Assembly (NCBI GenBank): GCA_006218045.1 | Contig: VBWB01000009.1 | Coordinates: 1 to 64,000 of the forward strand | Source of the DNA: Stygiobacter sp. | Lineage (GTDB): Bacteria; Pseudomonadota; Alphaproteobacteria; Rhodospirillales; Magnetospirillaceae | Direction of reading: 5' to 3' | DNA: 64,000 nucleotides | In this document: piece by piece, positions 35,580 to 44,897 of the stretch | How positions within the stretch are numbered: position 1 is the stretch's first letter | Layout of the letters: every line of letters starts with the position of its first letter | Notes under the pieces: model-generated | Databases searched by the model: none | Told to the model about the DNA's origin: nothing | The model's input: the letters and a program-made list of their open reading frames with translations, nothing else | Position numbers and translations under genes: made by a program

Positions 35580-38169
35580 TCGCATCCGCACCACCTGTCC
35601 CTATTGCGGCGTCGGCTGCGGCGTCATCGCCGAAAAGGCCGCCGATGGCTGGGTGGTGCGGGGCGACCCGGAACACCCGGCCAATTACGGGCGCCTGTGC
35701 TCGAAAGGCACGGCGCTGGGCGACACCTTGGGCCTGGAAACCCGACTGTTATACCCCGTGGTCGATGGCCGACGCGCCGATTGGGACACCGCCATCACCG
35801 AAGCCGCCGGACGCATCCGCGCCGTCACCGATCTGCATGGCCCCGATTCCTTTGCCTTCTACCTGTCCGGTCAATTGCTGACCGAGGATTATTACGCCGC
35901 CAACAAGCTGGCCAAGGGCTATTTGGGCACCGCCAACGTCGACACCAATTCGCGCCTGTGCATGGCCTCGACCGTGGCCGGACATCGCCGCGCCTTCGGC
36001 GCCGATACCGTGCCCGGCTGTTATGAAGACCTGGAACAGGCCGATCTGGTGGTCCTGGTGGGCTCCAACCTGGCCTGGTGCCACCCGGTGCTGTTCCAAC
36101 GGCTGAAAAAGGCGCGCGAACAACGCGGCACCAAGGTGGTGGTCATCGATCCCCGCCGCACCGATACCTGCGACATCGCCGATCTGCATCTGGCCCTTGC
36201 CCCCGGTAGCGACGTCGCCTTGTTCAACGCCCTGTTGGCCCATTGCGAGGCGGCGGGGGTGTTGGATTTCACCTTCATCGACGCCCATACCAACGGCTTC
36301 ACCGAAGCCCTGGCGGCGGCACGGGCCGACAAGGTCAGCACCACCGGCCTGGACCGCGCTTTGCTGACCCGCTTTTTCGACCTGTTCGCGACGACCCAGA
36401 AGGTGGTCACCGTATTCAGCCAGGGCGTCAACCAGTCTTCCGCCGGCACCGACAAGGTCAACGCCATCATCAACGTCCATCTGGCCACCGGGCGGATCGG
36501 CCATGCCGGCATGGGGCCGTTTTCGGTCACCGGCCAGCCCAACGCCATGGGCGGGCGCGAAGTGGGCGGGCTGGCCAACCAACTGGCCGCCCATATGGGT
36601 TTCGACCCCACCAGCATCGACCGCGTGCGCCGGTTCTGGGATGCGCCCAAGATGGCGCGGAAGGAAGGGTTGAAGGCCGTGGATCTGTTCCGCGCCATGG
36701 ATGCGGGCAAGGTCAAGGCGGTGTGGATCATGGCCACCAACCCCGCCGTCAGCCTGCCCGAAAGCGATCTGGTCCACCGCGCTTTGGCCAAATGCCCGGT
36801 GGTCATCGTCTCGGATTGCGTCAACGATTCCGACACGCTGCGCTTTGCCCATATCAGGCTGCCGGCCCATGGCTGGGGCGAGAAAAGCGGCACGGTGACC
36901 AATTCGGAGCGCACCATCTCACGGCAATTGCCGTTCTTGCCGCCGGCGGGCGAGGCCAAGCCCGATTGGTGGGCGGTGGCACGGGTGGCCCAGGCCCTGG
37001 GCCATGGTGCCGGCTTCGACTGGCACGGCCCCGAGGCCATTTTCCGCGAATACGCGGCGCTCACCGGGTTCGAGAATGGCGGTCGCCGCGACCTCGACCT
37101 GTCGATCAGCCGGATCAATGATTACGACCGCTTCAGCCCGTTCCAATGGGGGGGCAAGCGCTTCTTCGGCGATGGCGGTTTCTTCACCGCCGACGGGCGC
37201 GCCATCCTGGTGCCGGTCAGCCATCGTCCGCCCAAGGAAAGCCCGACCATCGCCTATCCCCTGCGCCTGAACACCGGGCGCTATCGCGACCATTGGCACA
37301 CCCTGACCCGCACCGCTTTGGCGCCTCGGCTGTCGGGGCACCGCGATCAGGCCTTGGCCGACATTCACCCCGCCGATGGTGAAAAGCTGGGCATCGCCGA
37401 CGGCACCCTGGTCACGGTCAAAAGCCGCCTGGGGCGGATGGTCGTCCGTGCCCGCCTGACGACGGAACAGGCGCCCGGCCAAATCTTCGTTCCCATGCAC
37501 TGGAACGATTGCCATGCCGCCCGGGGATTGGTCGGACGTCTGCTGCCCGGCCATACCGACCCGCAATCGGGGCAGCCGGAATCAAAGCATGCGGCGGTTT
37601 CCGTCACCCCTTTCCCCACCGCCTGGGCCGGCCTGCTGATCGCTGCCGACGCCCCCGCCCCATTGGCGCCATGGTGGAGCCGTCACCGCCTGGACGGCGC
37701 CCAGGCCACCGAACTGGCCGGCAGCGACAAGGCCCAGCTCGGCGCGCTGATCGAACATTTGAACGCCTATTTCGGCGGTCAGGGGCTGGAGGTGCAGGAC
37801 CGGGCCAAGGGCATCGTCCGCCATGCCTGGATCACCGACGGCATCTTGCGGGCGGCCCTGTTCATCGCCCCCGACCGCCCCGATATGGCGCGCGGTTGGA
37901 TCGCCGGATTGATCGGCAAGGCATTGAGCGACGGTTCGGACCGCGCCGCCATCCTGGCCGGCAAGGCACCGGGCCGCCATGCCGACCCGGGCCCCATCGT
38001 CTGCGCCTGTTTCTCGGTCGGCCTGCACAGCATCACCCGCCTGATCGCCAGCGGCCAGGCGGCGGATGTGGCCCAGATCGGGGCGGCATTGAAGGCCGGC
38101 ACCGGCTGTGGTTCGTGCATCCCCGAACTGAAGGCGCTGTTGGGTCAGCGTGAAGTGGCGGTGGCCTGA
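35572..38169 (+). CDS. nasA: Assimilatory nitrate reductase catalytic subunit
   Basis: An 865-residue molybdopterin enzyme that reduces nitrate to nitrite in the cytoplasm. The N-terminal [4Fe-4S] site is CPYCGVGCGV with a fourth Cys in GRLCSKG. The Mo-bis-MGD domains follow (NTNSRLCMAS near the active site, GQPNAMGGREVGG). The molydop-binding domain has LRLNTGRYRDHWHTLTRT. A C-terminal BFD-like [2Fe-2S] domain (CACFSVGLHSITRLI, GTGCGSCIPELKALL) probably accepts electrons. No signal peptide is present. Confidence 0.95.
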   Translation: MADRIRTTCPYCGVGCGVIAEKAADGWVVRGDPEHPANYGRLCSKGTALGDTLGLETRLLYPVVDGRRADWDTAITEAAGRIRAVTDLHGPDSFAFYLSGQLLTEDYYAANKLAKGYLGTANVDTNSRLCMASTVAGHRRAFGADTVPGCYEDLEQADLVVLVGSNLAWCHPVLFQRLKKAREQRGTKVVVIDPRRTDTCDIADLHLALAPGSDVALFNALLAHCEAAGVLDFTFIDAHTNGFTEALAAARADKVSTTGLDRALLTRFFDLFATTQKVVTVFSQGVNQSSAGTDKVNAIINVHLATGRIGHAGMGPFSVTGQPNAMGGREVGGLANQLAAHMGFDPTSIDRVRRFWDAPKMARKEGLKAVDLFRAMDAGKVKAVWIMATNPAVSLPESDLVHRALAKCPVVIVSDCVNDSDTLRFAHIRLPAHGWGEKSGTVTNSERTISRQLPFLPPAGEAKPDWWAVARVAQALGHGAGFDWHGPEAIFREYAALTGFENGGRRDLDLSISRINDYDRFSPFQWGGKRFFGDGGFFTADGRAILVPVSHRPPKESPTIAYPLRLNTGRYRDHWHTLTRTALAPRLSGHRDQALADIHPADGEKLGIADGTLVTVKSRLGRMVVRARLTTEQAPGQIFVPMHWNDCHAARGLVGRLLPGHTDPQSGQPESKHAAVSVTPFPTAWAGLLIAADAPAPLAPWWSRHRLDGAQATELAGSDKAQLGALIEHLNAYFGGQGLEVQDRAKGIVRHAWITDGILRAALFIAPDRPDMARGWIAGLIGKALSDGSDRAAILAGKAPGRHADPGPIVCACFSVGLHSITRLIASGQAADVAQIGAALKAGTGCGSCIPELKALLGQREVAVA

Positions 38170-38231
38170 CGGCTGGACAAGGCCAAAGCGGCGGGGTCTA
38201 CTGAAAGCCCCCGTCGCCCAAGGATTTTCTC

Positions 38232-39062
38232 ATGCGTCTTGCCGATTCCGTCCTGCAATCCTGGTTGGCCGAGGACGCCCCCTTCGGCGACCTCACCACC
38301 CGATCCCTGGGCATCGGTTCGGCGCCGGGTCACATGAGCTTTACCGCCCGCGGCGCCATGGTGCTGGCCCTGGCCCCGGAAGCCGCCCGCCTGCTGGAAC
38401 TGGCCGGGGCCAAGGTCGAGATGCTGGCCGGCGACGGCTCGCATCTGGCCGCCGGTGATACCATTCTCACCGCCAAGGGCAGCGCCCAGGCGCTGCTGTT
38501 AGGCTGGAAAGTGGCGCAAACCCTGCTGGAAATGGCCGGCGGCATGGCCAGCGCCGCCGCTGCCATCACCGCTGCCGCCCATGCGGTGGACCCGGGCGTC
38601 ACCGTGGCCTGCACCCGCAAATCCTTTCCCGGCACCCGCGCCGTGGCGGTCAAGGCGATCATCGCCGGCGGTGCCGTGCCACATCGTCTGGGCCTGTCGG
38701 AAACCGTGCTGGTCTTCGCCGAGCATCTCGCCTTCACCGGCCATCGCCCGCTTTCCGGCGTGGTGGCCGATTTGAAGCGCCACTGTCCGGAAAAGAAGAT
38801 CGTCATGGAGGTGGCCGATCTGGAGGCGGCCCTCAATGCCGCCCAGGCCGGGGTGGATGTGTTGCAACTGGAGAAATTCACCCCGTCGCAAGTGGCGGAA
38901 ACCGCCCGCGCCTTGGCCGATTGGCCGGGCACCCTTGCCGCCGCCGGTGGCGTCAACGCTGGCAATGCCGGCGATTATGCCCGCTCGGGCGCGCGCGTGC
39001 TGGTGACGTCCGCCCCCTATTGGGCGCCGCCCAAGGATGTGGCGGTGAAGATCGGGGCATAA
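38232..39062 (+). CDS. modD: ModD-type phosphoribosyltransferase-like protein
   Basis: A 276-residue protein of the quinolinate phosphoribosyltransferase fold. It has EDAPFGDLTTRSLGI, the TRKSFPGTR motif and GGAVPHRLGLSETVLVFAEH, which place it with ModD, a protein found with molybdate transport genes, rather than with NadC. The exact reaction is not established. It starts 62 bp after the molybdoenzyme nasA on the same strand and is followed by a terminator, so it is probably the last gene of the nitrate operon. AAGGA lies before ATG 38232. Confidence 0.85.
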   Translation: MRLADSVLQSWLAEDAPFGDLTTRSLGIGSAPGHMSFTARGAMVLALAPEAARLLELAGAKVEMLAGDGSHLAAGDTILTAKGSAQALLLGWKVAQTLLEMAGGMASAAAAITAAAHAVDPGVTVACTRKSFPGTRAVAVKAIIAGGAVPHRLGLSETVLVFAEHLAFTGHRPLSGVVADLKRHCPEKKIVMEVADLEAALNAAQAGVDVLQLEKFTPSQVAETARALADWPGTLAAAGGVNAGNAGDYARSGARVLVTSAPYWAPPKDVAVKIGA

Positions 39063-39066
39063 CAAA

Positions 39067-39091
39067 AAAGCCGGGCACGAGGCCCGGCTTT
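39067..39091. terminator. Bidirectional terminator between modD and the CoA-transferase genes
   Basis: The stem aaagccgggc (39067-39076) pairs with gcccggcttt (39082-39091) around a 5-nt loop. A-rich sequence on the left and TTT on the right allow it to end transcription from both convergent operons. Confidence 0.85.
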
Positions 39092-39110
39092 CCCGTGATG
39101 CGACAAAGCC

Positions 39111-39752
39111 TCAGGCGACCTTGAAGTCGGCCTCGGTCTTGCTGCGCAGTTCCTCGACGGTGACGCCGTCGGCCATTTCCAGCAAGGTCATGCCGCTTTT
39201 GCCGTGCTTGTCGATGGCGAACACCGCCAGATCGGTGATGACGATGTCGACGACGCCGGCCCCGGTCAGCGGCAGGTTGCAGGCCTTCAACAGTTTCTTT
39301 TCGCCGTCCTTGGCGGTGTGTTCCATCACCACCACCACCTTTTTCACGCCGGCGACCAGATCCATGGCGCCGCCCATGCCCTTGACCATCTTGCCCGGAA
39401 TCATCCAATTGGCCAGATCGCCGTTTTCGGCCACCTGCATGGCGCCCAGGATGGACAGGTCGATGTGACCGCCGCGGATCATGGCGAAGCTGTCGGCGGA
39501 GGAAAAGAACGACGAGGTCGGCAATTCGGTGATGGTCTGCTTGCCGGCATTGATCAGATCGGGGTCTTCCTCGCCGTCAAACGGGAACGGCCCCATGCCC
39601 AGCATGCCGTTTTCCGATTGCAGGGTGACTTCCATGCCGTCGGGGATGAAATTGGCAACCAGGGTGGGGATGCCGATGCCCAGGTTGACGTAGAAGCCAT
39701 CCTGAAGTTCGCGGGCGGCGCGGGCCGCCATTTCGTCACGAGTCCAAGCCAT
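39111..39752 (-). CDS. scoB: 3-oxoacid CoA-transferase subunit B
   Basis: A 213-residue subunit that carries the catalytic Glu in [12 protein letters not shown]. Other family segments are [29 protein letters not shown] and [14 protein letters not shown]. It transfers CoA from succinyl-CoA to acetoacetate in ketone-body use. It lies 13 bp downstream of the A subunit. Confidence 0.94.
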   Translation of the reverse strand: MAWTRDEMAARAARELQDGFYVNLGIGIPTLVANFIPDGMEVTLQSENGMLGMGPFPFDGEEDPDLINAGKQTITELPTSSFFSSADSFAMIRGGHIDLSILGAMQVAENGDLANWMIPGKMVKGMGGAMDLVAGVKKVVVVMEHTAKDGEKKLLKACNLPLTGAGVVDIVITDLAVFAIDKHGKSGMTLLEMADGVTVEELRSKTEADFKVA

Positions 39753-39765
39753 CGTTTTTTCCCCT

Positions 39766-40467
39766 TCAGACCCGCTTGCGGGTGGTGCGCTGTTCGATGC
39801 GCTTTTCGTAGTTCTTGCCCAGGATGATGCGCTTCACATAGATGCCGGGCGTGTGGATGTGGTCGGGGTCGATTTCGCCCGGCTTCACCAGATGCTCCAC
39901 TTCCGCCACGGTGATCTTGCCGGCGGTGGCCATCATCGGGTTGAAGTTGCGCGCGGTCTTGCGATAGACCAGATTGCCCTCGGTGTCGCCGGTCCAGGCC
40001 TTGACGATGGACAGATCGGCGACCAGGCCGGTTTCCATCACATACTTCTCGCCATTGAACTCGCGCACTTCCTTGCCGTCGGCGACGATGGTGCCGACAC
40101 CGGTCTTGGTGAAGAAGGCGGGAATGCCGGCGCCGCCGGCGCGGATGCGTTCGGCCAGGGTGCCTTGCGGGTTGAATTCCAGCTCGAGCTGGCCCGACAG
40201 GTATTGCTGGGCGAACAGCTTGTTCTCGCCCACATAGGACGACACCATCTTCTTGATCTGGCCCGCGTCCAGCAGGCGGCCCAGGCCCCAGCCATCGACG
40301 CCGCAATTGTTGGAGATGACGGTCAGATCCTTGACCCCGGCTTCCTTGATCGCCTCGATCAGGTTTTCCGGAATGCCGCACAGGCCGAAGCCGCCGGCCA
40401 TGATGGTCATGCCGTCGCGCAGCAGCCCGGCAAGGGCGCTCGTAGCGTCTGAATGGACTTTTCGCAT
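39766..40467 (-). CDS. scoA: 3-oxoacid CoA-transferase subunit A
   Basis: A 233-residue subunit. The N-terminal [16 protein letters not shown] and the [14 protein letters not shown] segment are typical, and [23 protein letters not shown] is strongly conserved in the family. ATG 40467 is chosen because AAAGGA lies 5 nt upstream; an ATG seven codons earlier has no clear ribosome site. Confidence 0.94.
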   Translation of the reverse strand: MRKVHSDATSALAGLLRDGMTIMAGGFGLCGIPENLIEAIKEAGVKDLTVISNNCGVDGWGLGRLLDAGQIKKMVSSYVGENKLFAQQYLSGQLELEFNPQGTLAERIRAGGAGIPAFFTKTGVGTIVADGKEVREFNGEKYVMETGLVADLSIVKAWTGDTEGNLVYRKTARNFNPMMATAGKITVAEVEHLVKPGEIDPDHIHTPGIYVKRIILGKNYEKRIEQRTTRKRV

Positions 40468-40633
40468 GGTATCCTTTGCCCGTTTCATGGCGGCCGTGGG
40501 CCGGCCTGCCTCCCTTGAGCCCGACGGCTCACCCGTCCGGCTGTGGCCCCGACCTTACCCCGAAGCGATGGGGTCGGAAAAGAGCCTTGGGCATAAATTG
40601 GCAAGCCCAAGCCGATTTCAAGCCACCCGCATC

Positions 40634-40657
40634 CTGCTGACACCACGCTGTCAGCAG
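40634..40657. promoter_or_regulatory. 9-bp perfect dyad upstream of the VOC gene
   Basis: The arms ctgctgaca (40634-40642) and tgtcagcag (40649-40657) are exact inverted copies with a 6-bp spacer, 60 bp before the VOC gene start. The form fits an operator for a dimeric regulator, perhaps the WYL regulator encoded downstream. A weak hairpin terminator for unknown upstream transcription is the alternative. Confidence 0.45.
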
Positions 40658-40717
40658 GGCTTTGCTATGGTCCCGGTCATGGCGCGCCGTACCATCCCCA
40701 AAGCCAAGGAAAACACC

Positions 40718-41098
40718 ATGGAAAAATCCGCCAATATCTGCGTCTGGTTCGAAATCCCGGCCACCGATCTGAAACGCGCCAAAGGCTTTTATGAAGCCGT
40801 ATTCCCCGGCGCCATGAGCATGGTCAGTTGCGACGTCAGCGGCGATGTCATCGTCTTCGACGCCCCCGAGGGCGCGGTCAAGGGCGCCATCGTCAAGGCG
40901 GTGCCCGGCAGCAATCCCGGCGCCGCCACCATCGTCTACATCAATGGCGGCGACGATCTGGCCGTGCCGCTGTCGCGGGTGGAAATGGCCGGCGGCAAGG
41001 TGCTGGTGGGCAAGACGGCGCTGCCGGCGCCCTGGGGCTTCATGGCCCAATTCCAAGATAGCGAAGGCAACACCGTCGGCTTACACTCGCTGGCCTGA
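40718..41098 (+). CDS. VOC (glyoxalase/bleomycin-resistance fold) protein
   Basis: A 126-residue protein with the VOC beta-alpha-beta pattern: WFEIPATDLKRAKGFYEAVFP at the start, and the C-terminal MAQFQDSEGNTVGLHS with the usual metal-ligand Glu region. The substrate cannot be predicted. The adjacent downstream WYL regulator gene, 20 bp away, probably controls it. AAGGA precedes ATG 40718. Confidence 0.88.
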   Translation: MEKSANICVWFEIPATDLKRAKGFYEAVFPGAMSMVSCDVSGDVIVFDAPEGAVKGAIVKAVPGSNPGAATIVYINGGDDLAVPLSRVEMAGGKVLVGKTALPAPWGFMAQFQDSEGNTVGLHSLA

Positions 41099-41118
41099 TC
41101 TCAGGAGAGAAGACCGAC

Positions 41119-41808
41119 ATGCGCCGGGCCGAACGCCTGTTCCAGATCGTGCAGGCCTTGCGCGGCGGGCGGTTGACCACCGCCCGCCAATTGGCCGAAC
41201 GCCTGGAGGTATCCGACCGCACCATCTATCGCGACATCGCCCATCTGGCCGCCTCGGGGGTGCCCATCGACGGCGCCGCCGGGGCCGGCTACATGCTGCG
41301 CGACGGCTTCGACATTCCGCCTTTGATGTTCGATAGTGCCGAGATCGAGGCCCTGGTCATCGGCGCCCGCATGGCCCAAGCCTGGGCCGGCACCCGCTTG
41401 GGCCAGGCCGCCGGTCTGGCCCTGGCCAAGATCGAGGCGGTGATCCCCGATCCCTTGCGCCAGCGCATGGAAGCGTCACGGCTGTTCGCCCCCGATTTCC
41501 GCTCGCCGCCTTCCACCCGAGCCCATCTGGATCAGGTCCATGCCGCTATCGACAGCTGCCAGTTGTTGCGCTTCGACTATGTGCGCGAGGACGGCACCGC
41601 CAGCACCCGCACGGTCAGGCCGTTGGGCCTGTTCTTCTGGGGGCCGGTCTGGACCTTGGTGGCGTGGTGCGGATTGCGGGACGATTTCCGCACGTTCCGG
41701 CTCGACCGCATGACCGACCCGACCCCCACCGGCCAGAGCTTTGTCGACGTGCCGGGGCAAAGCCTGAGCGCTTACATGGCGCGCATCCGGGCGGAAAAAT
41801 TGATGTGA
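41119..41808 (+). CDS. HTH-WYL transcriptional regulator (YafY family)
   Basis: A 229-residue regulator. Residues 5-60 form a DeoR-like winged helix (RRAERLFQIVQALRGGRLTTARQLAERLEVSDRTIYRDIAHL). The WYL domain spans about 135-215 (LRFDYVREDGTASTRTVRPLGLFFWGPVWTLVAWC). WYL domains sense ligands, often nucleotides. It is in one transcription unit with the VOC gene. Confidence 0.92.
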   Translation: MRRAERLFQIVQALRGGRLTTARQLAERLEVSDRTIYRDIAHLAASGVPIDGAAGAGYMLRDGFDIPPLMFDSAEIEALVIGARMAQAWAGTRLGQAAGLALAKIEAVIPDPLRQRMEASRLFAPDFRSPPSTRAHLDQVHAAIDSCQLLRFDYVREDGTASTRTVRPLGLFFWGPVWTLVAWCGLRDDFRTFRLDRMTDPTPTGQSFVDVPGQSLSAYMARIRAEKLM

Positions 41809-41884
41809 CGGCCCTTGCCCTCGCGCCTGCACAATGATCTATACTGGCGGCACCGCCATCGCCACCCGCAACCCCCGAGGAATC

Positions 41885-42121
41885 ATGCCGCTGTATTCCT
41901 TTCAGTGCTCGGACTGCAAGGCCGAATTTGAAACCCTGGTGCGATCGTCGGATACGCCGGTCTGTCCGCAATGCGGCAGCGCCAAGCTGGAACGGACGAT
42001 CGGATCGCTGGCCCCCGCCGGCAAGAGCGCGGGATTGGTGTCCGCCGGACGCGCCCAGGCCGCGCGTGAAGGCCATTTCAGCAATTATTCCAAATCGGAA
42101 TTGAAGGGCCTCAGGAAATAG
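41885..42121 (+). CDS. FmdB-type zinc-ribbon protein
   Basis: A 78-residue protein that begins MPLYSFQCSDCKAEFE. Two CxxC pairs (CSDC and CPQC) form a zinc ribbon. Family members are annotated as putative regulators (FmdB/CxxC-CxxC-SSSS); the function is open. ATG 41885 follows GAGGAA. The 3' end overlaps the convergent sensor gene by 11 bp. Confidence 0.88.
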   Translation: MPLYSFQCSDCKAEFETLVRSSDTPVCPQCGSAKLERTIGSLAPAGKSAGLVSAGRAQAAREGHFSNYSKSELKGLRK

Positions 42122-44729
42122 GGCCGTCCAGCACGGTCTTTTCAAAGCGCTGCGCCGTCATCGGTCGCCCGTACAGGAATCCCTGCGCCAGATCACAGCC
42201 GTGATGGCGCAGGAATTCCACCACCTCCTTATCCTCGACCCCCTCGGCGATGACCTCCAGCTTCAGGCTGTGGGCCATCTGGATGATGGCCTGGGTGATG
42301 GCGGCGTTGTCGGCATCGGTATGGACGTCGCGGACGAAGGATTGGTCGATCTTCAGCTTGTCGACGGCGAAACGCTTGAGATAGGCCATGCTGGAATAGC
42401 CGGTGCCGAAATCGTCGATGGAGAGTTGTACTCCCAGGGCGATCAGCCGTCGGGTCGTGTCCATCACCGCTTCGTGGTCCTGGATCATGATGGATTCGGT
42501 CAGTTCCAGCTCCAGCGATCGCGGCGAAAGCCCGCTTTCCTCCAGCGCCTCGCGTACCGCCCGTTCCAGGTCGCCGCGACGGAATTGCAGGGCCGACAGG
42601 TTGACCGCCATGGTCAGGATATGCCCCCCCGCCTGCCACAGCGCCGCCTGACGGCACGCCTGGCGCAACACCCAATCGCCCATGGGCACGATCAGGCCGC
42701 TATCCTCGGCCACCGGGATGAATTCCGCCGGTGACACCAGCCCGCGTTCCGGATGGTTCCAGCGGATCAGCGCCTCGGCGCCCACCACCGCGCCGCCGGC
42801 CAGGGACACCTGCGGCTGGAAATACAATTGGAACTCGCCCCGCTCCAGCGCCCGGTGCAGGCCGCTGCGCAGGGCCAGATGGGCCACCGCGTCGGCATTC
42901 ATGCGGGCGGCGAAGAAGCGATAGGTGGACCGCCCGCTTTCCTTGGCGTGATACATGGCGGCATCGGCTTTTTTCATCAGCGTGTCGAAATCGCGCCCGT
43001 CCTCGGGGAACAGGGCGATGCCCATGGACAGGGTCGAGGTGACTTCCTGGCCGTCGATGGTGACGGGCGGGGCCACGATCTTGTGGATTTTCTCGGCCAC
43101 CTCGACCACGCCATCGGCGTCGCGCACATTATTGAGGACGATGACGAATTCGTCACCACCCAGCCGGGCGATGGTGTCGCTTTCCCGCACGCATTGGCGC
43201 AGGCGCCAGGCCACGTCCTTCAACAGCCGATCCCCCGCCGCATGGCCGAGCGAATCGTTGACGGTCTTGAACTGATCCAGATCCAGGAACATCACGGCGA
43301 CGCGGCGGCCCTCGCGCTCGGCCAGGGCGATGGCCTGATCGACCCGGTCATGCAGCAGCAGACGGTTGGGCAATTCGGTCAGGGGATCGTGATGGGCCAG
43401 GAACTCAAGCCGTTCCAGAGCGTTCTTGCGTTCGGTGATGTCGCGGACCACCACCAGCAAACGATTTTGCCCATCGCTGAAGCGGGCCGGCCGCATGGCC
43501 ACCTCGACCCAGAACAGGCTGCCGTCCAGGCGCCGCGCATGCCAGTCGAATTGTTGCGGCTGCCCGGCGGCGGCGGCGCGTATCCAGGCCTGGGCCTCGG
43601 TGAGGCTGTATGGCGACACCCCCTCGCTGCACATGTCCACATCGATCTGATCCACCGGCAGATCGCCCATGCCGTACATGTCGCGCATGCGCTGATTGAC
43701 CATCAACAACCGCCCGGTTTCGGCATGATGGATGAAGATGGCGTCGTTGACGTGGTCGAAAATGGTGCGGAACCGGCCCTCGCTTTCCGCCAGTTCGTCC
43801 AGGGCCCGACTCAGGCTTCGGGTCTTGCGCCCGACCTGACGGCGCAACAGCCAGTTCCAGCTCAGCAGCGACAAAGCGACGGCCAGGACCGCCAACACGT
43901 ATTTGCCCAGTTCCCGCCAGACCTCGGCCTGGACCCGATCGTTGAGGGAAAAGCCGAACCAGTGTTCCTCGATGGCCTGACGCTCCCGCGGCGAAATCAG
44001 GTCGAAACCCTGACGCAGGACATGCATCAGTTCGGGGCGGTCCTTGGCCACTGCCCAATGGAACTGGCCGGAATAAAGCGGCTGGGTATGGCGCAAGATA
44101 TCCTGCACGCCCTTTTTGTACATCAGGTACAAGGCCGGCGGTTTGTCGATGCAGGCGACCAGGGTTTCCCGTGCCGCCATGGCCTCGATGATCGCCTCGT
44201 AGCTGGGATAGGGGCGGATGCTGACGATACCGCGGGCTTTCAGCCAGTCGACGCAGGCGTCGCCGTCCTTGACGCCGACGGTGAACCCCTTGAGCGAATT
44301 GACGTCGACGATGCCCGACAGGTCGGAATGAAAGAAGATGGGCACGTCCAAGGTGGCATAGGGGGCGGAGAAGGCCAGGACCCGCTCCCGCGCCTCGGTG
44401 CGGAAGACGGTGTCGATGGCGTCGGCCTGACCGGCGGCCATGCGGCGCTGCGCCTCGGCCCAATCCAGTCCTTGCAGATCGACGGCGATGCCGGTGCGCT
44501 CCGACCACAGAGTCCAAAGGTCGCGCAGGATGCCCTGCAACCGCCCGTCCTGATCGCGGAAGATATAGGGTGGATAATTGTCGTCGATGACCACGGTGAT
44601 GGATTGCGGCGGGGCGGGTTCCTCGGCTTTGGCCGCAGGCGCCAGCACCACGACAAGGCACAACGCCGCCACGCAAGCGCGGGCGCGATCCAGAAACGCA
44701 GCCCCCCGGCGTCCGGCATCGACTTTCAT
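42111..44729 (-). CDS. PBPb-PAS-GGDEF-EAL cyclic di-GMP enzyme
   Basis: An 872-residue membrane protein. A signal segment (ALCLVVVLAPAAKA) leads a periplasmic solute-binding type 3 domain (about 40-270), then one membrane helix (YVLAVLAVALSLLSWNWLL), a PAS domain and a GGDEF domain with intact RLGGDEFVIVL and an I-site RESD five residues before it. An EAL domain follows with GAEALIRWNHPERG and the DDFGTGYSSM loop. Both c-di-GMP synthesis and degradation motifs look intact. Its periplasmic ligand is unknown, possibly an amino acid. ATG 44729 is the first reasonable start; a TTG 12 codons upstream is less likely. Confidence 0.9.
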   Translation of the reverse strand: MKVDAGRRGAAFLDRARACVAALCLVVVLAPAAKAEEPAPPQSITVVIDDNYPPYIFRDQDGRLQGILRDLWTLWSERTGIAVDLQGLDWAEAQRRMAAGQADAIDTVFRTEARERVLAFSAPYATLDVPIFFHSDLSGIVDVNSLKGFTVGVKDGDACVDWLKARGIVSIRPYPSYEAIIEAMAARETLVACIDKPPALYLMYKKGVQDILRHTQPLYSGQFHWAVAKDRPELMHVLRQGFDLISPRERQAIEEHWFGFSLNDRVQAEVWRELGKYVLAVLAVALSLLSWNWLLRRQVGRKTRSLSRALDELAESEGRFRTIFDHVNDAIFIHHAETGRLLMVNQRMRDMYGMGDLPVDQIDVDMCSEGVSPYSLTEAQAWIRAAAAGQPQQFDWHARRLDGSLFWVEVAMRPARFSDGQNRLLVVVRDITERKNALERLEFLAHHDPLTELPNRLLLHDRVDQAIALAEREGRRVAVMFLDLDQFKTVNDSLGHAAGDRLLKDVAWRLRQCVRESDTIARLGGDEFVIVLNNVRDADGVVEVAEKIHKIVAPPVTIDGQEVTSTLSMGIALFPEDGRDFDTLMKKADAAMYHAKESGRSTYRFFAARMNADAVAHLALRSGLHRALERGEFQLYFQPQVSLAGGAVVGAEALIRWNHPERGLVSPAEFIPVAEDSGLIVPMGDWVLRQACRQAALWQAGGHILTMAVNLSALQFRRGDLERAVREALEESGLSPRSLELELTESIMIQDHEAVMDTTRRLIALGVQLSIDDFGTGYSSMAYLKRFAVDKLKIDQSFVRDVHTDADNAAITQAIIQMAHSLKLEVIAEGVEDKEVVEFLRHHGCDLAQGFLYGRPMTAQRFEKTVLDGPIS

Positions 44730-44897
44730 GCCGTCATGGTGCCGGATCGGGCCAGGGCTTGACAAGCGGCAACATCAGGTTGCGTGCAGCACATAAAATA
44801 GGCATGTGCATATACGCCTATTTTTCAGCCAAACCGCCCATGGCTGTGCTAGGGTGCCCGGAACGATTCCAGTCTTCGCGCATCTTTCCGAGGAACC

